From Granulicella sapmiensis (GTDB lineage Bacteria > Acidobacteriota > Terriglobia > Terriglobales > Acidobacteriaceae): DNA of 64,000 nt. Both the position numbers and the translations under genes were made by a program. Every line of letters starts with the position of its first letter. The first letter of the stretch is position 1. Positions 55,537 to 63,870 of this stretch are shown here, piece by piece. The stretch lies in assembly GCA_026225395.1 (NCBI GenBank), contig JAMFSR010000032.1:112893-176892 (forward strand), in the 5' to 3' direction. The notes under the pieces were generated by a model, which had not been told where the DNA came from, did no database searches, and was given only the letters and a program-made list of their open reading frames with translations.

Positions 55537-55945
55537 GTCCGGGTAGTAGATTTTCATACAAACGGATAGAGCAACTTCTTTAGTCTGGAGGACGACTGCC
55601 ATCGGCATTTTCAGCCATCTATGTCCCTCCTGTTACAACGCTTCGGAAGTACGCCGCTCGCGGCCACGCTCTTTCGATGTGTTGGCCCTGCTATTCTTCC
55701 TGCGTCCCTACCGGTGCCTCAACTGTACGAGACGGTTCTATGTGTCGATTGTGGTCCGGCGCCCGGCGCCCGGCGACGATGATAGGGCAAAGGGTGGTTG
55801 GAGCACTTCGCCGTCCGATGAAAACTGACCATCCTATTTACTTACACGATTTCTAAAGCTCTGACCGCATTCCTCGAACCCCGGCGAATTCATACACGCG
55901 AGCTATTTGTCATCGTGCTGCTCGACGAAGTTTTACTTATCCCGC
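55537..55945. other. Gap with an unlisted zinc-ribbon frame
   Basis: 409 bp between the sedolisin and khpA. The only coding content I see is the zinc-ribbon frame entered separately; 55750-55775 has a short GGCGCCC direct repeat. Confidence 0.4.
55601..55828 (+). CDS. Small zinc-ribbon protein, no normal start codon visible
   Basis: A frame of about 75 codons ending at TGA 55826-55828 reads 'CPSCYNASEVRRSRPRSFDV', 'LALLFFLRPYRCLNC' and 'TRRFYV'. The CPSC ... CLNC pairs would bind zinc. The arrangement CPxC-x(n)-RRSxRR-(hydrophobic)-FLRPYRCxNCxxRFY recalls small conserved proteins of Acidobacteria. The frame has no ATG, GTG or TTG upstream of the first Cys. GGAGG at 55587-55591 lies about ten bases before an ATC at 55601, so the start is either a rare ATC or a mutated codon. 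The tail after 'VVRR' is unlike a folded protein. It could be a young pseudogene. Confidence 0.45.
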   Translation: MGIFSHLCPSCYNASEVRRSRPRSFDVLALLFFLRPYRCLNCTRRFYVSIVVRRPAPGDDDRAKGGWSTSPSDEN

Positions 55946-56278
55946 TCAATGACTCCTTCCAAGGACGGATGCGTATTGGGGCCGCCCTGTTTTCGTTTGC
56001 TCCTCTTCGTTTTTCTGAATATCCAAGGTGAACCTATGACTTGCCGTCGCGCCGGCGGCCCCGAGCAAAATGCGCAGCGATCTGGCCGTACGACCTTGTT
56101 TACCAATCATTTTCCCAAGATCGGATGGATCGACGCGGAGTCGTATGGTGGTTCCATGATGGTCCGAAACAGCTTCGACCAACACCTGTTCTGGCATATC
56201 GACCAGGGCCCACGCAATCCGGCGAACGAATGTAATCACTGCTTGTTGATTTGGCAACATAGGTTCTATCGGGGACAT
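55946..56278 (-). CDS. khpA: KH-domain RNA-binding protein KhpA
   Basis: 110 residues. A single KH domain: 'FVRRIAWALVDMPEQVLVEAV' followed by the GxxG-type loop in 'DLGKMIGKQGRTARSLRILLG' and a last strand 'HRFTLDIQ'. The family (KhpA/YlqC) binds RNA and usually pairs with KhpB/Jag. The C-terminal tail is charged and slightly longer than usual. GGAG lies about ten bases before the ATG. It follows the second secretin by about 80 bp on the same strand rather than sitting near ribosomal-protein genes such as rpsP, which is the common place. Confidence 0.87.
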   Translation of the reverse strand: MSPIEPMLPNQQAVITFVRRIAWALVDMPEQVLVEAVSDHHGTTIRLRVDPSDLGKMIGKQGRTARSLRILLGAAGATASHRFTLDIQKNEEEQTKTGRPQYASVLGRSH

Positions 56279-56358
56279 CCGCGCTAATCTCCTATAAGTA
56301 ACGTGGGGTTTTAGATGTATGTGAAACTCTCCGTTAAGTTCGACATTTGCTTCGTCAG

Positions 56359-58350
56359 CTAATCGGGTGGGTGAAGATTAGAATGTCCCGGCGCTTCAGA
56401 TGATGAGGTTCCGTCTGTTCCCGTTCGTGGCATAGCTAGCCTGCGGTTCGTCACCCGCATCGCGCTGGTATGGACGATGTGCGGTGTGATGGTGATGAGC
56501 AACTCATTTTTGCTTCCATCAGTGCTCCGGTCAGTGCTCTGGAAACCAGGCAGGTCGTTGAGATCGGGGACCCCGTCGAGCAATTTTGTTTCATTTGTGC
56601 TGACCAGAGTTGCCAGCATCGTGGTCTCGCCGCCAAGAACGGTGACGCTGGAGGCCAAAGCATGGCTGTTCAGGATCGGATTATCGTCGATACCTGTTCC
56701 TCCGAGGGATTCAATCTTGAAGTCCAAAGCCAACCGCACCTTGCTGTCCTCCACGATCGACGGGGTTATTTTGAGGGTAATGCCGAGGTCCTCAAATTGA
56801 ATTTGTGGCACGCTTGTCGTGCTGGTCGATCCGCCATATTTGGCGATGACCGCGCTGCTGACACCGGCTGCGGCGAGCTCGGTTGCCACCGCATTGCTCG
56901 ATGAAGCAGTTGTGACAGAGGTGAGGATTGGGTAGCGCGAACCAACGCGAAACGTTGCAGTCTCAGCGTTAGTGGCTCGAATCTGAAGGGCGTCCAGCGT
57001 CCGGACGTCGGTGGAAGTCATGAGAAAATTGAAGGTAGCGGATCCAACCGATATACCGGCCAGAGGGACGCTCTGGTAGCTCCCGAGAGTGCCCAGTAGG
57101 CTCGTAAATGTGCTGCTGCCAGACACACCGGCCGCGACCAGGTACTCAACCTCCTCCAGCTCCTTTGCGTATGTGGTTCCCGTGAGTGTAAGCGCTCCAC
57201 TGGCGATGGATTCGTTGAGGAGGGTTTGATTCGAACTGATCAGACTCTGCGCGGCATTGGCAACGTCGATGGCTGTCACCGTGGTGGGCGGGGCCAAGCC
57301 AATGTTTTGTATATTCGTCTTGTCGATTTCATAGATAGTCAGCTCGAGAAGCACATCCGATTGGCTGTCGATGAGGTCGGCATACGTGTCATGGAGGAGT
57401 TTCACTATGCCCTCTTCGCCACGAAGGACCACGGAGCCGCTGTTGGTACTCACAGCGACCTGGTTCATGTCGAACATGGTTCGCGCGAGAGTCGCGAATT
57501 CGAGCAATTGTTCTTGGCTCCGGCCTGGGAGGTAGATGGTCTCTTCGACGAGCGGCATCAAAGCGTCGCGACGCTCTTTCGTGTCTTTTGCAACCAGCGC
57601 AGTCGTGGGCTGGAGAGCAACATCAAAAATCCCACCCATCTTCGCCAGAATGTGAGTGGCTTGATAGAAGTCGACATCGTCGATGTCGAACCGCACCGGA
57701 GTTCCCGGATGGATAGACGGATCGAACGTCACGGCTATTCCAAAGACATTGTAGACATCGCGAATGATGTCCTGAAGGTCGCCATGCAGGTGAAAACTCC
57801 GCTCACAGGCGCTGGGGTCAAACTCGATGGGGCCTGCCAAGGTGGAGGTAAGATCGCGTACTTTCGAACGGCTTTGTGTTGTTGGTGCGGGGCTTTGATC
57901 CAAATGCTGCGCAATGATAGCGTTCGTCGGATCCAAAGCATGGCCTTCTGCCAGTAGAGCGCTCGCACGGCCGGTTTCACCGAACTGTCGAGCCGTTTCG
58001 GCTTCCTGCGCGAGCCTCGTGACACGGGTTTCGCGCGTAAAGAGCAGCGCGAGGGCGTAGTTACGGTTCTCGGGGTCCAGTTTCACGGCACGCGCGAAGT
58101 CGCGTTGCGCAGCATCGAATCTCTTGCAGGTAAACTGCCTTGCGCCCTCAAGGTAAGCATTGTCCGCATCTCGGATTTCCTTGGGAGAGGCGTGTCGGGC
58201 TACCGCAGGCTTGCTTGCAGTTGGCGAGGGCAGAGAAGCTCCATCTTCGATTTTGGTCGATGGAATGGAGTTATCCTGCGCGCCCGCGGCGGGGATACAG
58301 AGCAAAAATGCCATCCCCAACACAGCCGCGCCGACTATCCTATTTGACAT
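56359..58350 (-). CDS. Secretin-domain protein 2 (GspD/PilQ-like, TPR and STN domains)
   Basis: 663 residues from the ATG at 58350, overlapping the end of secretin 1 by 11 bp, so the two are coupled. A signal peptide (to ~25) is followed by a TPR-like helical part (~50-160), an STN/N0-like domain ('FHLHGDLQDIIRDVYNVFGIAVTF', ~185-250), a NolW-like segment and a secretin core. 'FRVGSRYPILTS', 'FEDLGITLKITPSI', 'LLDGVPDLNDLPGF' and 'KNELLITITPHIV' are diagnostic. It would form an outer-membrane ring or cap one. The core is divergent and its central part (~370-450) is Ser/Thr-rich. The partner ATPase and inner-membrane genes are not in the window. Confidence 0.85.
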   Translation of the reverse strand: MSNRIVGAAVLGMAFLLCIPAAGAQDNSIPSTKIEDGASLPSPTASKPAVARHASPKEIRDADNAYLEGARQFTCKRFDAAQRDFARAVKLDPENRNYALALLFTRETRVTRLAQEAETARQFGETGRASALLAEGHALDPTNAIIAQHLDQSPAPTTQSRSKVRDLTSTLAGPIEFDPSACERSFHLHGDLQDIIRDVYNVFGIAVTFDPSIHPGTPVRFDIDDVDFYQATHILAKMGGIFDVALQPTTALVAKDTKERRDALMPLVEETIYLPGRSQEQLLEFATLARTMFDMNQVAVSTNSGSVVLRGEEGIVKLLHDTYADLIDSQSDVLLELTIYEIDKTNIQNIGLAPPTTVTAIDVANAAQSLISSNQTLLNESIASGALTLTGTTYAKELEEVEYLVAAGVSGSSTFTSLLGTLGSYQSVPLAGISVGSATFNFLMTSTDVRTLDALQIRATNAETATFRVGSRYPILTSVTTASSSNAVATELAAAGVSSAVIAKYGGSTSTTSVPQIQFEDLGITLKITPSIVEDSKVRLALDFKIESLGGTGIDDNPILNSHALASSVTVLGGETTMLATLVSTNETKLLDGVPDLNDLPGFQSTDRSTDGSKNELLITITPHIVHTSAMRVTNRRLAMPRTGTDGTSSSEAPGHSNLHPPD

Positions 58351-60727
58351 GGACTGTGGCCTGCGTGCCAGTCGCGGGCAAACTGATCTGTTTGCTGTCT
58401 TTCGTTCCAATCCTCACAAGGGCCACTGAGGAACTCCCCGGTGCAAGGGCCTTGAAAGTGAGGGTGCATAGCGTGCCCTGTCCATTCACGCCAATCGCAT
58501 GTGGCGGGCGCGTTTCGGAAATCGTGACGAGACCGCCACCCTCATCACGATGTACCAAGGCTGCCGCTTGACCGTCGCGGCCCAGGAACTCACCGGAATC
58601 CACATCAACCAACGAAAGCACCTTTGGATCAAACTGGAGTTGAAGAGGAACGCTGAAGAGATCGCGGGCATCAGAAACCGTTACAGCAACTTGGAAGGTC
58701 GATCCTACGATCTGGTCCGCCTTTGCCGGCATAACTGCAAGATTGATGGGTGGCAAAGAAGTTTCGGTTGCGGTTCCCGCTTGAGCACTTTCCCTAGGAG
58801 TAATGGGATGGGCTTGCGCAGCCATCTGGCCAATCATCGCCGAGGCGGCGTTTGCCGCCGTAGTAGGTTGCAGCTTCGTCGAGACTTCGCTGTGATCCCC
58901 CATCTCTTCTTCTTCCTCAGCGTTTTTATTTTTTCCTGGATCACTGCGGCGCAACTCAATCCCCTGGCCCGTACCGCTGTCGATTACGCGCGTGTTCTCT
59001 TCGGTCAGCAGCGATTCCCGCACAATATGCGGAATGAGCAGAAACACAATCTCGTCGGTCTGCTGCACCTTATCCTGGCTGCTAAAAAAGTATTTTAGAA
59101 ATGGCAATTCACCCAATCCGGGCGTACCACTAACACTCTTTGTATCTTCCTGCTGCAGCAAGCCCGCCAGGATCGATGGCTCGCCGTCCTTCAATTGAAT
59201 GACTTGCTGCACAACCCGTTGCGAAATGATTGGCTCTGCCACGCCGTCGATCGTACTCGTGCCGGTCTGCGATGAAATTTCAATCTTCATCTTCAGAGAA
59301 ACCTCACCGTCGGAATGCACGGTGGGGGTCATATCAATATTTACACCGACATCAAGGTAGGTGAATTGCGTAGTAGCTGTGGCTGTGGAAGTCAGCGTCG
59401 ATGTGGTTGAGCCTGTCGCCACTGGAATCTTCGATCCGATCTTCAGCGTCGCCTGTTGTCCGTCAGTAGCCCGCACCCGTGGATTCTGGAGGACACGCGT
59501 ATCTGAGTCCGAAAGCAGCGCATTGACCGTTCCGCCGCCAAGTGTGACTGCGAAGTTCGTCGCGTTAAGATTGCCCAATGTGTTCAATGTAATGCCCGAC
59601 GTTGTGCTGGAAGTGGTCGTCGAAGTCGAGGTCGTTTCGTTGGCATTGCTATACTGCGGCGTCAGGCCGAAGCTCGTTGGTAACGTGATACCGAGGTTGC
59701 GCTCGAGGTCGCGACTCACTTCCAGCACGGCCACGTCCACTACTACCTCCGAACGCGTACGATCAAGATCGTTGATCAGCTTTTCGGCCAGGATCAACTC
59801 TTCCGGAGTCGCACGTATCACAATGGCATTCTGGCTGGCGATCAGGAACATCTTGGTGGTCGGGTCGAAGAGGTTGCGCAGGGCAACCAGTACCTCGTTC
59901 GCGTCGTTTTGCTGCGAGACATTGGTGAGATAGAAAGTCTCGATTGCAAGATCATCGAGATCGGTATGCTTAGTGCGGTTATTCTGGGCGACGAAGATCG
60001 TATTGCCCGTCACCGGTGACCAAAAGGAACCTGAGATCTTTCCAACAATACGAAGCGCATCAAAGAGGGAGACGCTGGTCAGATCGATAGGGATGCGTTT
60101 CGAAGTGTAGTCGGCATCGAAGATCACATTCAATCCAGCCGCCTTGCCGATGGCCTGATAAATGATCTTGGTATCTTCCACCATGTGCAGGGTAATCGGA
60201 TCGTCCGATACAGGTTTCAATTCAACTGGAGGGTCCAGGGAGTCGATTTCGCGCTTTACCTGCCTCTGATGTTTGTTCTGGGCTCCGACTCCGGTTGGAA
60301 TGAAATTACCAATTGTTCCCTCGGGTGCCTTTCCTCTAGAAAAATCTCTCATCGCTGACGGCATTTCGCTAGTGAGCAATTCCTGTTCGGCGGATTGATT
60401 GCCCTTGTCGATTTGAAGCGCGCGGGAAAACTCCGTTATCGCCCCTCCCAGGTCGCCGGATTGGCGGAGGACCCGGCCACGATCAAGATGCGCATTCGAA
60501 TCTTGGAAGCGCATCCGCTCGTAACGGGTCTGATAACGCAGATCATTAGGTTTTAGAAGGTGCGCCTGACGGTAGGCCTCAAACGCCGCATCGAAGTCGG
60601 CACGCGCTTCCGCGTCGTGTCCCCGCTTGTCCCATTTCGCCGCTGATTGGGCGCAGGCGGGTAACGTAGAAAGCCCGATCAATCCGACCGTGCGGAAAAA
60701 GAATACTGAAGCTCTAGATAAATTCAC
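58340..60727 (-). CDS. Secretin-domain protein 1 (GspD-like) with C-terminal cohesin domain
   Basis: 795 residues. The start is GTG at 60727 with AGGA six bases upstream. A signal peptide (1-26) is followed by TPR repeats (~28-125), an STN/N0 domain (~178-245, 'ITLHMVEDTKIIYQAIGKAAG'), a NolW/N1 domain (~265-335) and a secretin (~340-590: 'ALLSDSDTRVLQNPRVRATDGQQA', 'DVGVNIDMTPTVHSDGEVSL', 'GTPGLGELPFLKYFF', 'IVFLLIPHIVR'). A cohesin-like beta domain forms the C-terminus (~665-795, 'LQFDPKVLSLVDVDSGEFL'). Between secretin and cohesin is an acidic, low-complexity linker. It belongs to type II secretion or type IV pilus-like machines. A 10-bp-spaced GTGAC box lies 72-96 bp upstream. Confidence 0.9.
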   Translation of the reverse strand: MNLSRASVFFFRTVGLIGLSTLPACAQSAAKWDKRGHDAEARADFDAAFEAYRQAHLLKPNDLRYQTRYERMRFQDSNAHLDRGRVLRQSGDLGGAITEFSRALQIDKGNQSAEQELLTSEMPSAMRDFSRGKAPEGTIGNFIPTGVGAQNKHQRQVKREIDSLDPPVELKPVSDDPITLHMVEDTKIIYQAIGKAAGLNVIFDADYTSKRIPIDLTSVSLFDALRIVGKISGSFWSPVTGNTIFVAQNNRTKHTDLDDLAIETFYLTNVSQQNDANEVLVALRNLFDPTTKMFLIASQNAIVIRATPEELILAEKLINDLDRTRSEVVVDVAVLEVSRDLERNLGITLPTSFGLTPQYSNANETTSTSTTTSSTTSGITLNTLGNLNATNFAVTLGGGTVNALLSDSDTRVLQNPRVRATDGQQATLKIGSKIPVATGSTTSTLTSTATATTQFTYLDVGVNIDMTPTVHSDGEVSLKMKIEISSQTGTSTIDGVAEPIISQRVVQQVIQLKDGEPSILAGLLQQEDTKSVSGTPGLGELPFLKYFFSSQDKVQQTDEIVFLLIPHIVRESLLTEENTRVIDSGTGQGIELRRSDPGKNKNAEEEEEMGDHSEVSTKLQPTTAANAASAMIGQMAAQAHPITPRESAQAGTATETSLPPINLAVMPAKADQIVGSTFQVAVTVSDARDLFSVPLQLQFDPKVLSLVDVDSGEFLGRDGQAAALVHRDEGGGLVTISETRPPHAIGVNGQGTLCTLTFKALAPGSSSVALVRIGTKDSKQISLPATGTQATVHVK

Positions 60728-61041
60728 CTAACGTCCTGTCAAGAAGCGCACTCGTATACGCGCTACAGCGATAGACGTTTCTTAGTTTTATCTGCGGTGT
60801 CACGCTTTGTAACAAATTGTCATAAAGTGACGGGAAGGGGGTCACTTCGTCCGGCCAAAACAGTTCATGTAAGCACGGCTGTCTACACTTCCAGGAGGCT
60901 TCGACAGTTTGCGACAGAACTGACCTTTCGGTCCTTCCACCTTGTTAGGCAAGCAATAAAACCGATCTCGGCAAGACGAGGCGCGATGGGGGGCATGCTC
61001 TTTAATGGTGTTGGGAACCTTTGCAAAATCGAGATCGTTCG
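60728..61041. other. Upstream region of the secretin operon
   Basis: 314 bp between the small exported-protein gene and secretin 1. It contains the tandem response-regulator boxes near its left end. No gene is visible. Confidence 0.5.
60799..60823 (-). promoter_or_regulatory. Tandem (G/A)T(G/T)AC response-regulator boxes before the secretin operon
   Basis: On the minus strand ATGAC, GTTAC and GTGAC start exactly 10 bases apart. The last ends 72 bp before the GTG start of secretin 1, almost the same distance as before the sedolisin (69 bp). Confidence 0.6.
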
Positions 61042-61482
61042 TTATTCCACCTTAAGAACCATCGTGATCTCATTCTTATTGTCAAACGAGCTGATCGTTT
61101 TAAAGGTGCTCTTCTTCTGATCGACCTGGGCCCATAGCTGATAGTCCGTATTCTGAGATAGCTGCACGAACCGATAGGTTCCGTCTTCGTCGGTCGTTAC
61201 GCTTCTCATCGTCGAAGTCCGCCCGTCCTTCAGATACACCATTGCACCCTTGATCGCTTTTCCATTGCCATCTTGAACTTTTCCCTGCAGGACCCTATAC
61301 TTTGCTCCCTCCGGGGTGTGATCTCCAGCGCCGCCCCAGCGGATCGACGCGACGGGATGGGTGTTCGGTTGCTGGGAAGATAGTTGATTGCCGGCGAGCA
61401 AGGCCGCCACGGGAAACACAAGTAGCTTAGTCGTATCAGCGGCTCTCACTCGTTTCAACGATGTCGCCAAGCGCAAGTTCAT
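61042..61482 (-). CDS. Small exported protein with carboxypeptidase-regulatory-like domain
   Basis: 146 residues. An N-terminal signal/anchor segment ('TTKLLVFPVAALLAGNQL', ~15-36) is followed by a single Ig-like carboxypeptidase-regulatory domain (~62-146: 'YRVLQGKVQDGNGKAIKGAMVYLKDG', 'TTDEDGTYRFVQLSQNTDY'). GAAGGGG precedes the ATG by five bases. The same domain type is found at the N-terminus of the four TonB receptors, but here it stands alone. Function unknown. It lies between the decayed kinase and the secretin operon, all on the minus strand. Confidence 0.75.
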   Translation of the reverse strand: MNLRLATSLKRVRAADTTKLLVFPVAALLAGNQLSSQQPNTHPVASIRWGGAGDHTPEGAKYRVLQGKVQDGNGKAIKGAMVYLKDGRTSTMRSVTTDEDGTYRFVQLSQNTDYQLWAQVDQKKSTFKTISSFDNKNEITMVLKVE

Positions 61483-61579
61483 TATGACCCCTTCGATTCG
61501 AATTCAATTCGGCAAATTGTGGTCACGCGATTGTGGTTAGTCCTCTTTGCCGCGTATTGCGACGAAATGTTGAGTAGAT

Positions 61580-63002
61580 CTAGACTTGTTCGCCGGGATG
61601 TTTTGAGGTTTGCTGTCTTACCTCGTCTCTTCGCATTTGGGTGGGCCCACCTATATTAAGATCGAAAGGAATACAGATAAGGACAGAGAGGCCGCCGTGC
61701 GGGCGGTTGACTATGGTCATCGTTCCTTGATGAAGCTGAACAATGCGATTTGCAACTGATGGTTCTATTCCGAGACCTTCTGCTGCATCGCGCCGGACAG
61801 AATCGGTTCGGCAGTGAGCTTTGGCCTGCCGACACAAACTATCCGCGGGAACCCCGGGTCCTGGGTCACCGACCCTAACTATCAGGGATGGGTTACCTGC
61901 AGCTTCCTTGTGCGAAAGCTCGGAGATGTATATTTCGACGGCGGTCGCGGGTGGTGCAAAACGAATTACATTGCGGATCACATTTGCCAAGGCTCGTCGA
62001 ATCAGGGACCGATGTCCCGTGATGAATGAAGTGCTCGCGCCGTCTCTGATAGTTACCGAACACTCACGGGCAGCTGCCTCGAACTCCATGTTCGGTAACA
62101 TCTCTTCCAGAATCAAGCCGACGGAGAACCGTTTCAGGTTTGTCAGTTCTCCCATATTTTCGATACGTGACAGAATTCGCGTCTGCTCGATGAGATCGTT
62201 TAGGCGCTCAGCTTCGGATTCCATCCTGTTAAAGGATGGCAGTTCGACAGCGCTTTCGTTGCGTGCCATCTCAAGAGCGAGGCGTAAACGATCAGCGGTG
62301 ATTGGAGCTCGTGCGATGTATCCCTTAGCAGCAGTTTCTGGGCGTCGACTAGTTCATTCACGCGTTCGACCATGTAATTGGAATTGAGCAGCAGGCCTCG
62401 AAGATCTGCTCCTGTGATTCTTCCCCAGCGGTTGGGAGCCATGGGAAGCCTAATGGCCAGATCGCTACTGCAAACCGTTGGAATGCTAGCGATAAGTACC
62501 TCACCAAACGGATAAAGATGAACGCAAAGAGAAACGTAACCACGATAGAGGTCGGAAAAGCTGATTTGGATAAATATAGTAACCACAGACGATGGATGTA
62601 GATCAGGCCCTGGGCAGGCATCCATGTTTTTCCGGGCTTGCCGCCGATCGCACGCACTTGCATCCAGAAGTTACTGATCTTCCGGGCCGCTACGTTGTCA
62701 GGGACACAGAGAGAATCAGCTACTTTCTGTCGCTGAGCTCCAAGGATTGCTTTACATAGCAGGATACCTGCCTCATTGGTCATGATGAACGATGACCCCA
62801 ATTTATCCAAACCGCTGCCCCCCTGTTCCCCATAACGTTCCAAAGCGAAGTCGGCTAGGCGTTCTGACTCGGGTGCAAGCGCATCGCGAATATTCTTCTC
62901 CGATCCGGGGCCGCCGTGAGAGAAAAATAAAAGAGCGCCGATCAAGATGCCCAAGGTGCTAACCCCAAAAGATAGAAATAGCTCAAGGACGAAGGCTCTC
63001 AT
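61580..63002 (-). pseudogene. Decayed CpxA-like histidine kinase (paralogue of the intact kinase)
   Basis: Three frames together rebuild a kinase parallel to 50243-51628. 63002 down to ~62460 gives the membrane and sensor part ('MRAFVLELFLSFGVSTLGILI'). A second frame gives HAMP and the H box ('DLAIRLPMAPNRWGRITGADL', 'RDTSHELQSPL'). A third (from ~62300) gives the dimer helix and ATPase ('RNESAVELPSFNRMESEAERL', 'ANVIRNVIRFAPP', 'GDPGPGVP'). Small deletions lie near 62462 and near 62300. The G2 box is also lost ('GLGIEPSVANR' instead of GLGLAIA). Confidence 0.8.
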
Positions 63003-63015
63003 TCCAAGATCCCTT

Positions 63016-63330
63016 TCACTTGCAGCCCGCGAGAACGGGGAGACAGACGTTGAAGCCGCTCAAAACGATCGCCCGCGCCTCCGCGCGAAACCTGCGTATC
63101 CAGATCCCAATCAAACAGCCTTGCGACAATCTGAGAACCTCGAAGCGGTCACCGTCAGACCGCATGAGATCCAGAAGGATGAAGTCGTCGGATCTCAAAA
63201 TAACCAAACCGATGCGCCTTCTGTCGGAACTTGACCGCAATAGTCCATGCATGTCAGGTGGATTCCTGGGCAATGTCTCCCACAATTCGATGTCAGCGTC
63301 GATGAGAACATTCGTTTCTGGCTGTGACAC
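63016..63330 (-). pseudogene. Decayed response-regulator receiver domain
   Basis: Just upstream of the decayed kinase, as expected for a duplicated pair. 'NVLIDADIELWETL' corresponds to 'VLLIDDDTELCGML' of the intact regulator, and 'DDFILLDLMRSDGDRFEVLRLSQ'-like text to its phospho-Asp region. The helix between them is mutated, and no DNA-binding domain follows before the kinase starts. Confidence 0.6.
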
Positions 63331-63412
63331 AATCCGTCAAATCCTCGCTGCACTGGTCTCCGATACCTCTATTTGACGCTTCCGAAATGCGAAAAACCGA
63401 TGCCGCGACAAA

Positions 63413-63559
63413 CTGATACACAAGATGACATTCCGCCAAGATGTCCCACAATGTGGCGATGAGCGGGTGGAGAACGAGCGAGGACGCACGCATGGTCTTG
63501 GCGATCTCGTACTCGGAGACGGGGTCGCACAGCACGGAGTGCTTGACGGAGGTGCGGTG
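63413..63559 (-). other. Unidentified coding-like fragment
   Basis: A minus-strand frame with mostly G or C in third positions, including 'SVKHSVLCDPVSEYEIAKTM' and 'SSLVLHPLIATLWDI'. Codon bias suggests a real gene piece, but it has no clear start and I do not recognize it. It abuts a kinase fragment on the other strand. Confidence 0.3.
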
Positions 63560-63680
63560 TTGCGAGCGGCCATATTCGTCGTGAAACAGTTTGTGGAAGG
63601 CCACGGTGGTCGGATCAGTATTGAGAGTTACGTAGAGCCGGAGGGGCATGGCACCACTGTCCGGGTCTTTCTCCCCGTCT
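63560..63680 (+). pseudogene. C-terminal fragment of a histidine-kinase ATPase domain
   Basis: 'FVVKQFVEGHGGRISIESYV' and 'GTTVRVFLPV' match the end of HATPase_c domains (VVKxIVExHGGxI ... GxGTTFxxxLP). Upstream parts (H, N, G1 boxes) are absent, so it is a leftover piece. Confidence 0.55.
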
Positions 63681-63870
63681 GCGCGGCCTACGATGTGACC
63701 CTGCCCCCAACCGGTCCTGTTGCGTCCGAGGTTCGGCTCTCCAGATTGGTGAGTGAACGATGTCCTTATCCGTCTTTTGAACGAGAGAGCAGCCTTGAAA
63801 CAAGGCCATCGTCCGGGCGCAGGGGTGCTCCTCAGTAAACTTCCGACTTGGACCGTCACTCAGAAGCCCC

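Noticed and set aside
55750..55775. GGCGCCC repeats as a terminator or CRISPR-like repeat
   Set aside because: Only two to three short copies within a coding-like frame; no spacer structure and no T-run.
63425..63838. 137-codon plus-strand frame as a full gene
   Set aside because: Only its middle part resembles a kinase end; the first 45 and last 50 codons have no family features and a different strand is better there.
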